From positions 152,983 through 191,982 of the forward strand of contig JAHEGD010000006.1 of the NCBI GenBank assembly GCA_024639885.1: a stretch of 39,000 nucleotides of DNA, in the 5' to 3' direction. Origin of the DNA: Porticoccaceae bacterium. GTDB lineage: Bacteria; Pseudomonadota; Gammaproteobacteria; Pseudomonadales; Porticoccaceae. Within the stretch, counting starts at the first letter, position 1. Every line of letters begins with the position of its first letter. The position numbers and the translations under genes are program-made. The notes beneath the pieces are model-generated. The model worked only from the letters and a program-made list of their open reading frames with translations. It was not told the origin of the DNA and searched no databases. This document shows positions 1-6,556 of the stretch, piece after piece.

Positions 1-420
1 CGCAACGAAAAACACTTCGCGATGAGCATCGGTGCGATCGATGACGGCGAGCCGGTGCTAACCCGCGTGCACATCAGCCGCACCAGCCGCGATGTGCTCG
101 GGCTCGAGTCGGATAACTATGCCAGCTGGACCATTCAGAAGGCGCTGGCGCGGGTCGCCAGCGAGGGCCGCGGCGTGGTGGTGGTGCTCTACTACCCGGA
201 GAGCGCCGACGATGTCGAGCAGACCATCGAGCAGCTGGCCGCGCCGCAGACTGCGCGGGTGCCGGTCGCCACCGAGAAGGTATTCCAGCAGGTCGGCGCC
301 GGCTCGCAGATTCTGCTCGACCTGGGTGTGCGTAAAATGCGCCTGATGAGCGCGCCATTTAAATTTACCGGCATCTCTGGCTTTGACCTAGAGGTGGTCG
401 AGCACGTCGACCCCGAGTAG
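1..420 (+). CDS. ribBA: RibBA-type protein, C-terminal GTP cyclohydrolase II-like domain (5' partial)
   Basis: The reading frame is open from base 1, so this is the C-terminal ~139 residues of a larger protein; the ATG at 22 is internal. The segment aligns by eye with the GTP cyclohydrolase II half of bifunctional RibBA (for example the RVHISRTSRDVLG stretch matches the [13 protein letters not shown] region of the complete RibA encoded at 2896). The zinc-binding cysteines of that region are absent (residues TSRDVLGLESDN instead of a C-x-n-CDC pattern). The likely active part is the upstream, unseen 3,4-dihydroxy-2-butanone-4-phosphate synthase domain, as in pseudomonad RibB proteins with a decayed GCHII half. 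It is followed after 30 bases by ribH, consistent with a riboflavin operon. Identity of the N-terminal half is inferred. Confidence 0.8.
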   Translation, partial: RNEKHFAMSIGAIDDGEPVLTRVHISRTSRDVLGLESDNYASWTIQKALARVASEGRGVVVVLYYPESADDVEQTIEQLAAPQTARVPVATEKVFQQVGAGSQILLDLGVRKMRLMSAPFKFTGISGFDLEVVEHVDPE

Positions 421-450
421 CCGTCAACCACTAACTGAAGGAGTTCGCCG

Positions 451-927
451 ATGAGCGAGTACCGCCCCGACACCGCCAGCTTCGCCGTTGGCAACGCCCG
501 TTTTGCGATCATCGCCGCGCGCTGGAACGGCAATATCACCGACCCGCTGCTGGCCGCCGCAGAGCAGACCCTGGCCGCCAACGGCGTCGCCGCCGAGGCG
601 ATCGAGAGATTCCGGGTGCCGGGCGCCTTCGAGTTGCCGCTGGCCGCCCAGCAGGCCGCCTCCAGTGGCCGCTTCGATGCGGTGATTGCGCTGGGTTGCG
701 TCATCCGCGGCGACACGCCGCACTTTGACTACGTCTGTGCAGAGACCACGCGCGGCCTTGGCGAGGTCTGCCTGCACAGCCAGCTGCCGGTCGGCTTTGG
801 TCTGCTGACCACCGATGACCTGTTGCAAGCGCAATTGCGCTCAGCCGACAACGAAGAGAACAAAGGGCGCGAGGCTGCGCTGACCGTGCTCGAGATGATC
901 ACCGCACTGAAGAGCATAAAAGGCTGA
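451..927 (+). CDS. ribH: 6,7-dimethyl-8-ribityllumazine synthase
   Basis: 158 residues, the normal size for the family. It condenses 5-amino-6-ribitylaminouracil with 3,4-dihydroxy-2-butanone-4-phosphate to give 6,7-dimethyl-8-ribityllumazine, the penultimate step of riboflavin synthesis, in a cytoplasmic icosahedral or pentameric assembly. Visible family motifs are the RWN near residue 24, the VPGAFELP substrate loop at about 56-63, the ALGCVIRGDTPHFDYV block at about 80-95 and the catalytic His near residue 91. The ATG at 451 is preceded by AAGGAG at good spacing. It lies between the RibBA end and nusB (one base between the ribH stop and nusB start), the standard gammaproteobacterial rib-nus arrangement, so transcription as one operon is likely. 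Confidence 0.96.
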   Translation: MSEYRPDTASFAVGNARFAIIAARWNGNITDPLLAAAEQTLAANGVAAEAIERFRVPGAFELPLAAQQAASSGRFDAVIALGCVIRGDTPHFDYVCAETTRGLGEVCLHSQLPVGFGLLTTDDLLQAQLRSADNEENKGREAALTVLEMITALKSIKG

Positions 928-928
928 T

Positions 929-1366
929 ATGGCAACCACTAAACAACGTCAAAAAACCCGTCGGCTGCTGGTCCAAGCGCTCTACTCTTGGGATCTTGGC
1001 GGCACCGATCTGGCCACCATCGAGGCGGAGTTTCATCTCGATAACGACATGGCCAAGGCCGATGTCGAGCTCTTTCACGAGATCCTCTACGCCGTCCCCA
1101 AGCAGTTGGCGACTATCGACGCGGCCTACGCCAGCTACCTGGATCGCACGGTTGCCGAGCTCGACCCGATCTCGCGGGCGGTGCTGCGGCTCTCCACCTA
1201 CGAGCTCGCCGAACGGCTCGATGTGCCCTACAAAGTGGTGATCAACGAAGGGGTCAACCTGGCCAAAACCTTCGGCCCGACCGACGCCTATAAATACATT
1301 AATGGGGTGCTCGACAAAGCCGCCGCAGCGCTGCGCAGCGCCGAAGTGACGGCCAACCAGCGCTGA
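929..1366 (+). CDS. nusB: Transcription antitermination factor NusB
   Basis: 145 residues, typical length. NusB binds boxA RNA together with NusE (ribosomal protein S10) and supports antitermination on rRNA operons. Family features are the basic N-terminus with R-x-x-A/L-VQALYSWDL (residues ~11-22), the central LDPISRAVLRLSTYEL block (about 77-92) and the C-terminal VINEGVNLAKTFGPTDAYKYINGVLDK block. The start is one base after the ribH stop and the gene overlaps thiL by one base (TGATG), so translation is probably coupled through ribH-nusB-thiL. Confidence 0.96.
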   Translation: MATTKQRQKTRRLLVQALYSWDLGGTDLATIEAEFHLDNDMAKADVELFHEILYAVPKQLATIDAAYASYLDRTVAELDPISRAVLRLSTYELAERLDVPYKVVINEGVNLAKTFGPTDAYKYINGVLDKAAAALRSAEVTANQR

Positions 1367-2346
1367 TGGCCACCACCGGCGAGTTCGCCCTGATAGCCGA
1401 CTACTTCGCCAGCTGGGCGTCGCACGGCGACCCCGACAGCGGCGTGGCGCTGGGTATCGGCGACGACGCCGCCCTGCTCGATGTCACCCCCGGTCAGCAG
1501 CTGGTTGTCGCCAGCGATACGCTGGTCGCCGGTGTCCACTTTCCCGACAGTTTTGATCCCTACGCCACCGCGACCCGCGCCGTCGGCGTCAATTTAAGCG
1601 ACCTGGCGGCGATGGGTGCTACCCCGCGCTGGGTGACGCTGGCGCTGACACTGCCGGCCGAGCTGGCTACCCCGGCGTGGCTGGCACCGTTTAGCCGCGG
1701 CCTGCAGGAGGCGCTCGGCGCCCATCGGGTGGCGCTGGTTGGCGGCGACACCAGCCGCGGGCCGCTCACTATCACCCTGACCGTGATCGGCGAGGCGACC
1801 GCCGGCGCGGCGCTCTGTCGCCACACCGCCCAGCCCGGCGATCGCATCTTTGTCAGTGGCACGCTCGGCGTCGGTGCCGCCGCGCTGGCGCTGATGGAGG
1901 GCCGCTGGCAGGCCGGCGCGGCGTTGACCGAGCAGCTATTAGACCGCTATAACGCACCGCAGCCGGCGCTCGAGCTCGGCCAGGCGCTGGCGGCGGTGGC
2001 GACCAGCGCGATCGATATCTCCGATGGGCTGCTCGCCGATCTCTCGCATTTGTGCCGCGCCAGTGGTGTTAGCGCCGCGCTTGATAGCCGTCGGCTGCCG
2101 CTGGTGGCGGGCATGGCGCGCGATGCGCAGAGCACCGATTGGGCGCTGTGCGGCGGCGACGACTACCGGCTCTGCTTTACCGTGCCGGCCGCGCTGCACA
2201 ACGCGGTGCCGGCCGGTGCCACCGACATCGGCGAAATTACCGTCGCCAGTGACGACCCAACGCTGACCCTGATTGACCTAAACGGTGCCAGCGAGAGTCG
2301 TCCGCTCGACGATTGGCGAGGTGGCTATGACCACTTCGGCAGTTAA
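1366..2346 (+). CDS. thiL: Thiamine-monophosphate kinase
   Basis: 326 residues, usual size. ThiL phosphorylates thiamine monophosphate with ATP to thiamine diphosphate, the active cofactor. It belongs to the PurM/AIRS-like ATP-binding family. Visible motifs include the N-terminal GIGDDAALL metal/ATP site (about 30-38), ASDTLVAGVHFP (about 50-61), the NLSDLAAMGA block, VGGDTSRGPL, and the C-terminal ISDGLLADLSHL and CGGDDYRLCF segments. The ATG overlaps the nusB stop as TGATG. It shares 20 bases with the start of pgpA, so the operon continues directly into phospholipid synthesis. No oddities seen. Confidence 0.96.
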   Translation: MATTGEFALIADYFASWASHGDPDSGVALGIGDDAALLDVTPGQQLVVASDTLVAGVHFPDSFDPYATATRAVGVNLSDLAAMGATPRWVTLALTLPAELATPAWLAPFSRGLQEALGAHRVALVGGDTSRGPLTITLTVIGEATAGAALCRHTAQPGDRIFVSGTLGVGAAALALMEGRWQAGAALTEQLLDRYNAPQPALELGQALAAVATSAIDISDGLLADLSHLCRASGVSAALDSRRLPLVAGMARDAQSTDWALCGGDDYRLCFTVPAALHNAVPAGATDIGEITVASDDPTLTLIDLNGASESRPLDDWRGGYDHFGS

Positions 2347-2827
2347 CCCAAGCTGGCGCCAGCTGGCGCGCTCGCCGCTGTTGCTGCTGGCGTTTGGTTT
2401 TGGCAGCGGCTTGGCACCGCGCGCGCCGGGCACCGTCGGCAGCGTTGCGGCGCTGCTGCTGTGGCCGCTATTGGCGCTGCTGCCGGCCGCCCCGCTGTGG
2501 GTCGCCATCGCCGTCGCCGCGCTGTTCGGTATCGCCATCTGCGGCGGCGCGGCGCAGCGGCTCGGCGTTCATGATCACGGCGGTATCGTCTGGGACGAAT
2601 TTGTCGGCCTGTGGTTGGCGCTGGCGCTGTTGCCGGCCGGCTGGCCGGCGGCGCTGCTCGGTTTTGCGTTGTTTAGATTGTTTGATATCGCCAAGCCGTG
2701 GCCAATTAATTGGCTCGACCGCCGTGTCGCGGGCGGGCTCGGGATTATGCTCGACGACATCGTCGCCGGGCTGATGGCCGCTGCCTGCGGTCAACTGCTG
2801 TTAACGGTCTGGCCGCTCGCGCTGTGA
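2327..2827 (+). CDS. pgpA: Phosphatidylglycerophosphatase A
   Basis: Dephosphorylates phosphatidylglycerophosphate to phosphatidylglycerol at the inner membrane. The 166-residue product has the family signature APRAPGTVGS near residues 30-39, the IVWDEFVGLWLA block and FRLFDIAKPWPINWLDR, followed by GIMLDDIVAG; the acidic residues in these blocks are the metal-binding and catalytic ones known for PgpA. Several hydrophobic segments fit an integral membrane protein. I chose the ATG at 2327, preceded by GAGGTGG, rather than the longer GTG form at 2285, because MTTSAVNPSW leads straight into the family N-terminus. It overlaps the thiL 3' end by 20 bases. Confidence 0.93.
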   Translation: MTTSAVNPSWRQLARSPLLLLAFGFGSGLAPRAPGTVGSVAALLLWPLLALLPAAPLWVAIAVAALFGIAICGGAAQRLGVHDHGGIVWDEFVGLWLALALLPAGWPAALLGFALFRLFDIAKPWPINWLDRRVAGGLGIMLDDIVAGLMAAACGQLLLTVWPLAL

Positions 2828-2837
2828 GCGGTTCAAT

Positions 2838-2865
2838 TTGTCTAGCCGCTCGATGCGGCTACAAT
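2838..2865 (+). promoter_or_regulatory. Probable sigma-70 promoter of ribA
   Basis: TTGTCT at 2838-2843 and TACAAT at 2860-2865 with a 16-base spacer, in the 68-base gap between pgpA and ribA. The start of transcription would be near 2872. The spacer itself is an inverted repeat (AGCCGC, five-base loop, GCGGCT; 2844-2860) without a T tract, so it is not a clear terminator. Assigned by motif match only. Confidence 0.45.
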
Positions 2866-2895
2866 GTCGGCCATCTTTGATCGGGAGCCACTGTT

Positions 2896-3483
2896 TTGGT
2901 GCTGCGCTTTATAGAAAAATCTAAACTACCAACTCGCTGGGGTACCTTTGATATCCATGGGTTTGAGGACGCGGCCAACCACAAAGAGCACGTGGTGATC
3001 AGTATCGGCGACTGCGCCGGCGACGAGCCGCTACTGGTGCGTCTGCACTCTGAGTGCCTGACCGGCGATGCGCTGGGCAGTTTGCGCTGTGACTGCGGCG
3101 CCCAGCTGCAGGCGGCGATGGCGAGCATCGCCGAGCGCGGCCGCGGCGCGATTCTCTATCTGCGCCAAGAGGGCCGCGGTATCGGGCTGCTCAACAAGAT
3201 CAAGGCCTACCATCTGCAAGACGCCGGCGCCGATACCGTCGAGGCCAACGAGCGGCTCGGTTTTGGCGCCGACCAGCGCGACTACTCGCTGTGCGCGCCG
3301 ATGCTCAGCCACCTCGGGGTCAGCAAGGTGATCTTGATGACCAACAACCCGCGCAAGGTGGCGGCACTCGAGGCGCTCGGTATCGAGGTGGTCGAGCGCC
3401 GCCCGCTGCAGACCGACAGCAACCCGCACAACGCCAAATACCTCTCGACTAAAGCCGGCAAGCTCGGCCACCTGCTGGACTGA
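2896..3483 (+). CDS. ribA: GTP cyclohydrolase II
   Basis: 195 residues, the length of stand-alone RibA. It opens the GTP imidazole ring and releases formate and pyrophosphate, giving the first committed riboflavin intermediate. The zinc site is complete: [18 protein letters not shown] places Cys near residues 54, 65 and 67. The catalytic block [18 protein letters not shown] (about 88-105), [11 protein letters not shown] and the phosphate-binding NNPRKV segment follow. The start is a TTG at 2896 or GTG at 2899, behind GGGAG; either fits the family N-terminus. This intact enzyme explains why the GCHII domain at the window's left edge can be degenerate. hisF follows after five bases. Confidence 0.95.
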   Translation: MVLRFIEKSKLPTRWGTFDIHGFEDAANHKEHVVISIGDCAGDEPLLVRLHSECLTGDALGSLRCDCGAQLQAAMASIAERGRGAILYLRQEGRGIGLLNKIKAYHLQDAGADTVEANERLGFGADQRDYSLCAPMLSHLGVSKVILMTNNPRKVAALEALGIEVVERRPLQTDSNPHNAKYLSTKAGKLGHLLD

Positions 3484-3488
3484 TTGCG

Positions 3489-4256
3489 ATGGGCTTAGCC
3501 AAGCGAATTATCCCCTGCCTAGACGTTGAAAACGGCCGGGTGGTCAAGGGCGTGCAGTTTGTCGATATCCGCGATGCCGGCGACCCGGTCGAGGTCGCGC
3601 GCCGCTACAACGAGCAGGGCGCCGACGAGATCACCTTCCTCGACATTACCGCCAGCCACGAAGACCGCGACACCATGATTCACACCGTCGAGCGGATGGC
3701 TGCCTCGGTGTTTATTCCGCTCACCGTCGGCGGTGGGGTTCGCGAGCTGGCCGATATCCGCAACCTGCTCAACGCCGGTGCCGATAAGGTTTCGATCAAC
3801 TCAGCGGCGGTCTACAACCCGGAGTTTGTCCGCGCCGCCGCCGAGCGGTTCGGCAGCCAGTGCATTGTGGTCGCTATCGACGCCAAGCAGGTCGACAGCG
3901 GCGAGCAGCCGCGCTGGGAGATATTTACCCACGGCGGCCGCAAGCCGACCGGTATCGATGCGATTGAGTGGGCGGTCAAGATGACCGAGCTGGGTGCCGG
4001 CGAAATCCTGCTGACCAGTATGGACCGCGACGGCACCAAAAATGGCTTTGACCTGGAGTTGGTGCGCCGTGTCAGCGAGGCGGTCGATGTACCGGTGATC
4101 GCCTCGGGTGGCGTCGGCAACCTGCAGCACCTCGCCGACGGGGTGACACTCGGCAAGGCCGATGCAGTATTGGCCGCCAGTATCTTCCACTTCGGTGAAC
4201 ACAGTGTGCCCGAGGCCAAGCAGTTTATGCGTGCGGCGGGTATCGAGGTTCGCTGA
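3489..4256 (+). CDS. hisF: Imidazole glycerol phosphate synthase cyclase subunit
   Basis: 255 residues, a standard HisF (beta/alpha)8 barrel. With HisH it turns PRFAR plus ammonia into imidazole glycerol phosphate and AICAR. The catalytic aspartates are present: Asp12 in IIPCLDV and Asp131 in VVAIDAK. The phosphate-binding motifs [22 protein letters not shown] and ASGGVG are visible, as is [13 protein letters not shown]. HisF is distinguished from HisA by the IIPCLDV start. It lies five bases after ribA with no other his gene in the window, which is unusual because hisF normally sits with hisH and hisA. It is likely co-transcribed with ribA and ends before the 32-bp repeat array. Confidence 0.95.
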   Translation: MGLAKRIIPCLDVENGRVVKGVQFVDIRDAGDPVEVARRYNEQGADEITFLDITASHEDRDTMIHTVERMAASVFIPLTVGGGVRELADIRNLLNAGADKVSINSAAVYNPEFVRAAAERFGSQCIVVAIDAKQVDSGEQPRWEIFTHGGRKPTGIDAIEWAVKMTELGAGEILLTSMDRDGTKNGFDLELVRRVSEAVDVPVIASGGVGNLQHLADGVTLGKADAVLAASIFHFGEHSVPEAKQFMRAAGIEVR

Positions 4257-4290
4257 GAGTTCGACGCGGTAGTGACTGCGCGTTCCCTCC

Positions 4291-4507
4291 AACAACGTCA
4301 TCCCGGACCGCGCGCAGTCCTCAACAACGTCATCCCGGACCGCGCGCAGTCCTCAACAAAGTCATCCCGAACCGTACGCAGTCCTCAACAAGGTCATTCT
4401 GGACCGCGCCCAGTCCTCAACAAGGTCATTCTGGACCGCGCCCAGTCCTCAACAACGTCATCCCGGACCGCGCCCAGTCCTCAACAACGTCATCCCGGAC
4501 CGCGCAC
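4291..4507 (+). repeat. Tandem repeat, 32-bp unit, about 7 copies
   Basis: The string GTCATCCCGGACCGCGC plus a CAGTCCTCAACAA-type linker recurs with GTCAT at 4297, 4329, 4361, 4393, 4425, 4457 and 4489, an exact 32-base period seven times. Units differ by a few substitutions (CATCCCGG or CATTCTGG; GCGCGC, GTACGC or GCGCCC). The whole unit is repeated with no unique spacer, so this is a minisatellite and not a CRISPR. Because 32 is not divisible by three, the open frame crossing it (4272-4580) is incidental. Confidence 0.92.
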
Positions 4508-4580
4508 GGCGCGAGAGCCGGGATCTTTTTTTGTTTGCCACACCGTTCTAGTTTTCGGCGCAGCCACCGCTAGTTTCTGA
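4489..4580 (+). repeat. Copy 1 of a ~92-bp duplicated module
   Basis: Starts with the last 32-bp unit and continues through a hairpin, a T run and a shared tail ending in TAGTTTCTGAG. It is closely related to 4819-4911, about 330 bases away, with scattered substitutions and small indels. A common origin by duplication, or spread of a mobile intergenic element, is inferred. Confidence 0.75.
4492..4532 (+). terminator. Terminator-like hairpin downstream of hisF
   Basis: ATCCCGG pairs with CCGGGAT, and an inner CGCGC/GCGCG stem lies around an ACG loop, followed by seven T residues (4526-4532). This is a good rho-independent shape for the + strand. It is 236 bases after the hisF stop and overlaps the last 32-bp repeat, so the repeat unit may be derived from one arm of such a hairpin. 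Confidence 0.6.
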
Positions 4581-4753
4581 GACACGCCGTGAATCCGTCC
4601 CTGGAGGCTCGGCTCCCGCTGTCCCTGCGGGAGACGGTCTCAGCTACTAGCGCTGGCCGCGCTCGATACGCTGCGAGCGGTGCGTTTCTGCCGAAAAGAT
4701 CCCGGCTCAAGGCCGGAATGACGGTAGTGGGGTTATGTGATGCTCCACCCCGC
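4581..4753. other. Non-coding spacer with inverted REP-like sequence
   Basis: No credible gene is seen. The stretch contains GATCCCGGCTCAAGGCCGGAATGAC (4697-4721 region), which in reverse complement resembles the GTCATTCCGG...CCGGGATC palindromes flanking it, and another inverted repeat built on TCCCGC/GCGGGA near 4614-4633. It reads as a mosaic of palindromic intergenic repeats. Confidence 0.5.
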
Positions 4754-4836
4754 GTCATCGTCGGACCGTACGCAGTCCTCAACAAGGTCATTCTGGACCG
4801 CGCGCAGTCCCTAACAACGTCATCCCGGACCGCGCC
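4754..4836 (+). repeat. Second block of the 32-bp repeat, about 3 units
   Basis: GTCAT starts at 4754, 4787 and 4819, spacings of 33 and 32 bases, with the same GTACGCAGTCCTCAACAA and GCGCGCAGTCCCTAACAAC linkers as the main array. The first unit carries one extra base. It precedes the second copy of the terminator-like module exactly as the main array precedes the first. Confidence 0.88.
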
Positions 4837-4911
4837 TAGCGCGAGATCCGGGATCTTTTTTGTGTTGGCACACTGTTTTGATTTTGGCGCTAGCACCATT
4901 AGTTTCTGAGC
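4819..4911 (+). repeat. Copy 2 of the ~92-bp duplicated module
   Basis: Same order of elements as 4489-4580: repeat unit, hairpin, T run, GGCACAC-type segment and TTAGTTTCTGAG tail. It ends about 12 bases before the stop codon of the convergent ctpA gene. Confidence 0.75.
4822..4861 (+). terminator. Second terminator-like hairpin
   Basis: ATCCCGGA pairs with TCCGGGAT, with an inner CGCGC/GCGCG stem and CTA loop, then six T residues (4856-4861). Oriented for + strand transcripts. The hairpin lies just beyond the end of ctpA but has the wrong orientation for a canonical ctpA terminator. Confidence 0.55.
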
Positions 4912-4922
4912 GGCGGCGGGTA

Positions 4923-6200
4923 TCAGTTGCGCAATAGCAAAATGCCGCGCAATAGGTTGATCGCTTCGGTGAGCTGGTTGTCGTCTTTGAGCAGCTGTTC
5001 GGTCTCAGTGAGTTTGGGTTTAAGTGTGATAGTGACGTTTGTGACCGTGCCGTCGAGTCGACCGCCGACGTTTTCTTCGCGCAGCCGAACTGGCTCTTCG
5101 TCAACTTGCAGAGTGCCGCGCTCGACAACGATGTCGGGATGAATGCCGTCGGCTTGAATCGAGCGCCCGTTGGGGGTGAAGTAGCGGGCGGTGGTGAGCT
5201 TGAGGGCGCGCTGGTCGTCAATCGGGATAATCGTCTGCACCGAGCCCTTGCCAAAGCTGCGGGTGCCGACGACGACTGCGCGGCGGTTGTCTTGCAGTGC
5301 GCCGGCGACAATCTCCGCCGCCGAGGCGGTGCCGCGATTGATGAGTACCACCACCGGTGCTCCGTTGAGTCGATCGCCCAAATCGGCGCTGAGTAACTGG
5401 TTGGCGCTGGCCAGACGGCCTTCGGTGTAGACCACGGTATCGCCGTCAAGCAGTGTCGAGGCGACGCTGACGGCGCTCTGCACTAGCCCGCCGGGATTGT
5501 TGCGCAGGTCGATCACCAGCCCGGCCAAGCCGTCGCGCTGGAGTGTGTCGAGCGCCTCTTCAAAAGCGTCGCCGGTACCCTCTTGAAACTGGGCGATACG
5601 CAGGTAGCCGAGCGCGGCATCGAGTCGTTGGAAACGGATTGAGTCGACTTCAATGCTGTCGCGGGTCATCGACAGATTAAATGGGGCGTCGCCCCCGCCG
5701 CGCAGCACGGTGAGCTCGACAGCGCTGCCCGCTGGGCCGCGCAACTTGCCGGCCGCCGCGCTCGGCGATAGGTCGCGCAACGAGCTGCCGTCGACCGCGA
5801 CGATCAGGTCGCCCGGACGAATACCGGCTCGCTCCGCGGGGGTGCTGTCGAGCGGGGCGATGATTCTGATCATTCCGTTCTCGGTGGCCACCTCGACGCC
5901 GATACCGCTGTAGTTGCCGCTGGTGACATTGCGCAGCTCGCGGTAGGCGTCGGCGTCTAGGTAGCGCGAGTAGGGGTCGAGTTTGTAGAGCAGCCCTTCG
6001 ACGGCGCTGATCAACAGCTCGCGGTCGCTGACTTCGTCTACATAGCCGCGCCGCACTTTGTCGAACATTTGGGTAAACAGGCGAAGCTCTTCGACCGGTA
6101 GCTGGGCACTGCTATCGTCTGGCTGTGCGCCACTCTGGGTGGCCGCCAGTGCACTGGATAACAGTAGTCGAGCTAGCCATCGGTGGGTCGCGCTCTGCAT
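4923..6200 (-). CDS. ctpA: S41 carboxyl-terminal processing protease
   Basis: 425 residues. A periplasmic PDZ serine protease of the CtpA/CtpB type, which trims or degrades envelope proteins including peptidoglycan enzymes in pseudomonads. An N-terminal signal sequence (LARLLLSSALAATQSGA, residues 9-25) precedes the S41 N-terminal domain, a PDZ domain (about 95-165, with YSGIGVEV and RAGIRPGDLIVAVDG), and the catalytic domain. The nucleophile is Ser293 in NRGTASAAEIVAGALQD and the general base Lys318 in SFGKGSVQT. The ATG has GAGGAG upstream. Position near envC and gpmI matches the pseudomonad gpmI-envC-ctpA order, except for the inserted DUF2805 gene. The symbol is by family; the substrate is unknown. 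Confidence 0.92.
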   Translation of the reverse strand: MQSATHRWLARLLLSSALAATQSGAQPDDSSAQLPVEELRLFTQMFDKVRRGYVDEVSDRELLISAVEGLLYKLDPYSRYLDADAYRELRNVTSGNYSGIGVEVATENGMIRIIAPLDSTPAERAGIRPGDLIVAVDGSSLRDLSPSAAAGKLRGPAGSAVELTVLRGGGDAPFNLSMTRDSIEVDSIRFQRLDAALGYLRIAQFQEGTGDAFEEALDTLQRDGLAGLVIDLRNNPGGLVQSAVSVASTLLDGDTVVYTEGRLASANQLLSADLGDRLNGAPVVVLINRGTASAAEIVAGALQDNRRAVVVGTRSFGKGSVQTIIPIDDQRALKLTTARYFTPNGRSIQADGIHPDIVVERGTLQVDEEPVRLREENVGGRLDGTVTNVTITLKPKLTETEQLLKDDNQLTEAINLLRGILLLRN

Positions 6201-6298
6201 CGGTTGCTCCTCAAGGCGGGCAGCTGAGTTGCCGCTTTTCTGAGCATAGGTGATCGCGGCGGCGGCGGCCAGTCTGTTTGGCGACCGCTTGGCGGTGG

Positions 6299-6556
6299 TT
6301 AGCGCAGTTTTTGGGTAGCGCAGCGGAACCGCCCGACGCTGTAACCGCGCAGCTGTCGGTGCTTGGTCTTGCGCGCGCCGACGCGGGCGCGCCAGAGCCG
6401 GAACGAGCGGGGTTTTAGCTCTCGGCGCATCAGTGCGATGACATCGGCTTCGCTCAGCGCATAGCTGGCTTGGATGGCTTCAAAGGGGGTTCTGTCCTCC
6501 CAGGCCATCTCGATAACGCGGCCGATATCGGCATCGGTTAGGGCGGTGTGACTCAT
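6299..6556 (-). CDS. DUF2805/TIGR03643 family small protein
   Basis: 85 residues from the ATG at 6556, which overlaps the envC stop in an ATGA junction; a longer GTG form would begin at 6565. Recognised from the family pattern: VIEMAWEDRTPFEAI, LSEADVIALMRRELKP and SFRLWRARVGARKTKH. The N-terminal part resembles a small helix-turn-helix-like helical domain and the C-terminus is very basic, so nucleic-acid binding is possible, but the function is unknown and I do not assign one. Translational coupling to envC suggests it is made together with cell-envelope enzymes. A 98-base gap separates it from ctpA. Confidence 0.8.
   Translation of the reverse strand: MSHTALTDADIGRVIEMAWEDRTPFEAIQASYALSEADVIALMRRELKPRSFRLWRARVGARKTKHRQLRGYSVGRFRCATQKLR

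Noticed and set aside
4272-4580. Open frame of 102 codons over the repeat array
   Set aside because: The 32-bp period is not a multiple of three, so the frame cycles through all three phases of the repeat; no ribosome binding site or family resemblance.
4291-4836. CRISPR array
   Set aside because: The entire 32-base unit repeats; there are no unique spacers of constant length and no cas genes nearby.
4589-4909. 106-codon frame on + strand
   Set aside because: Runs through palindromic repeats and a terminator-like T run; no protein-like features.
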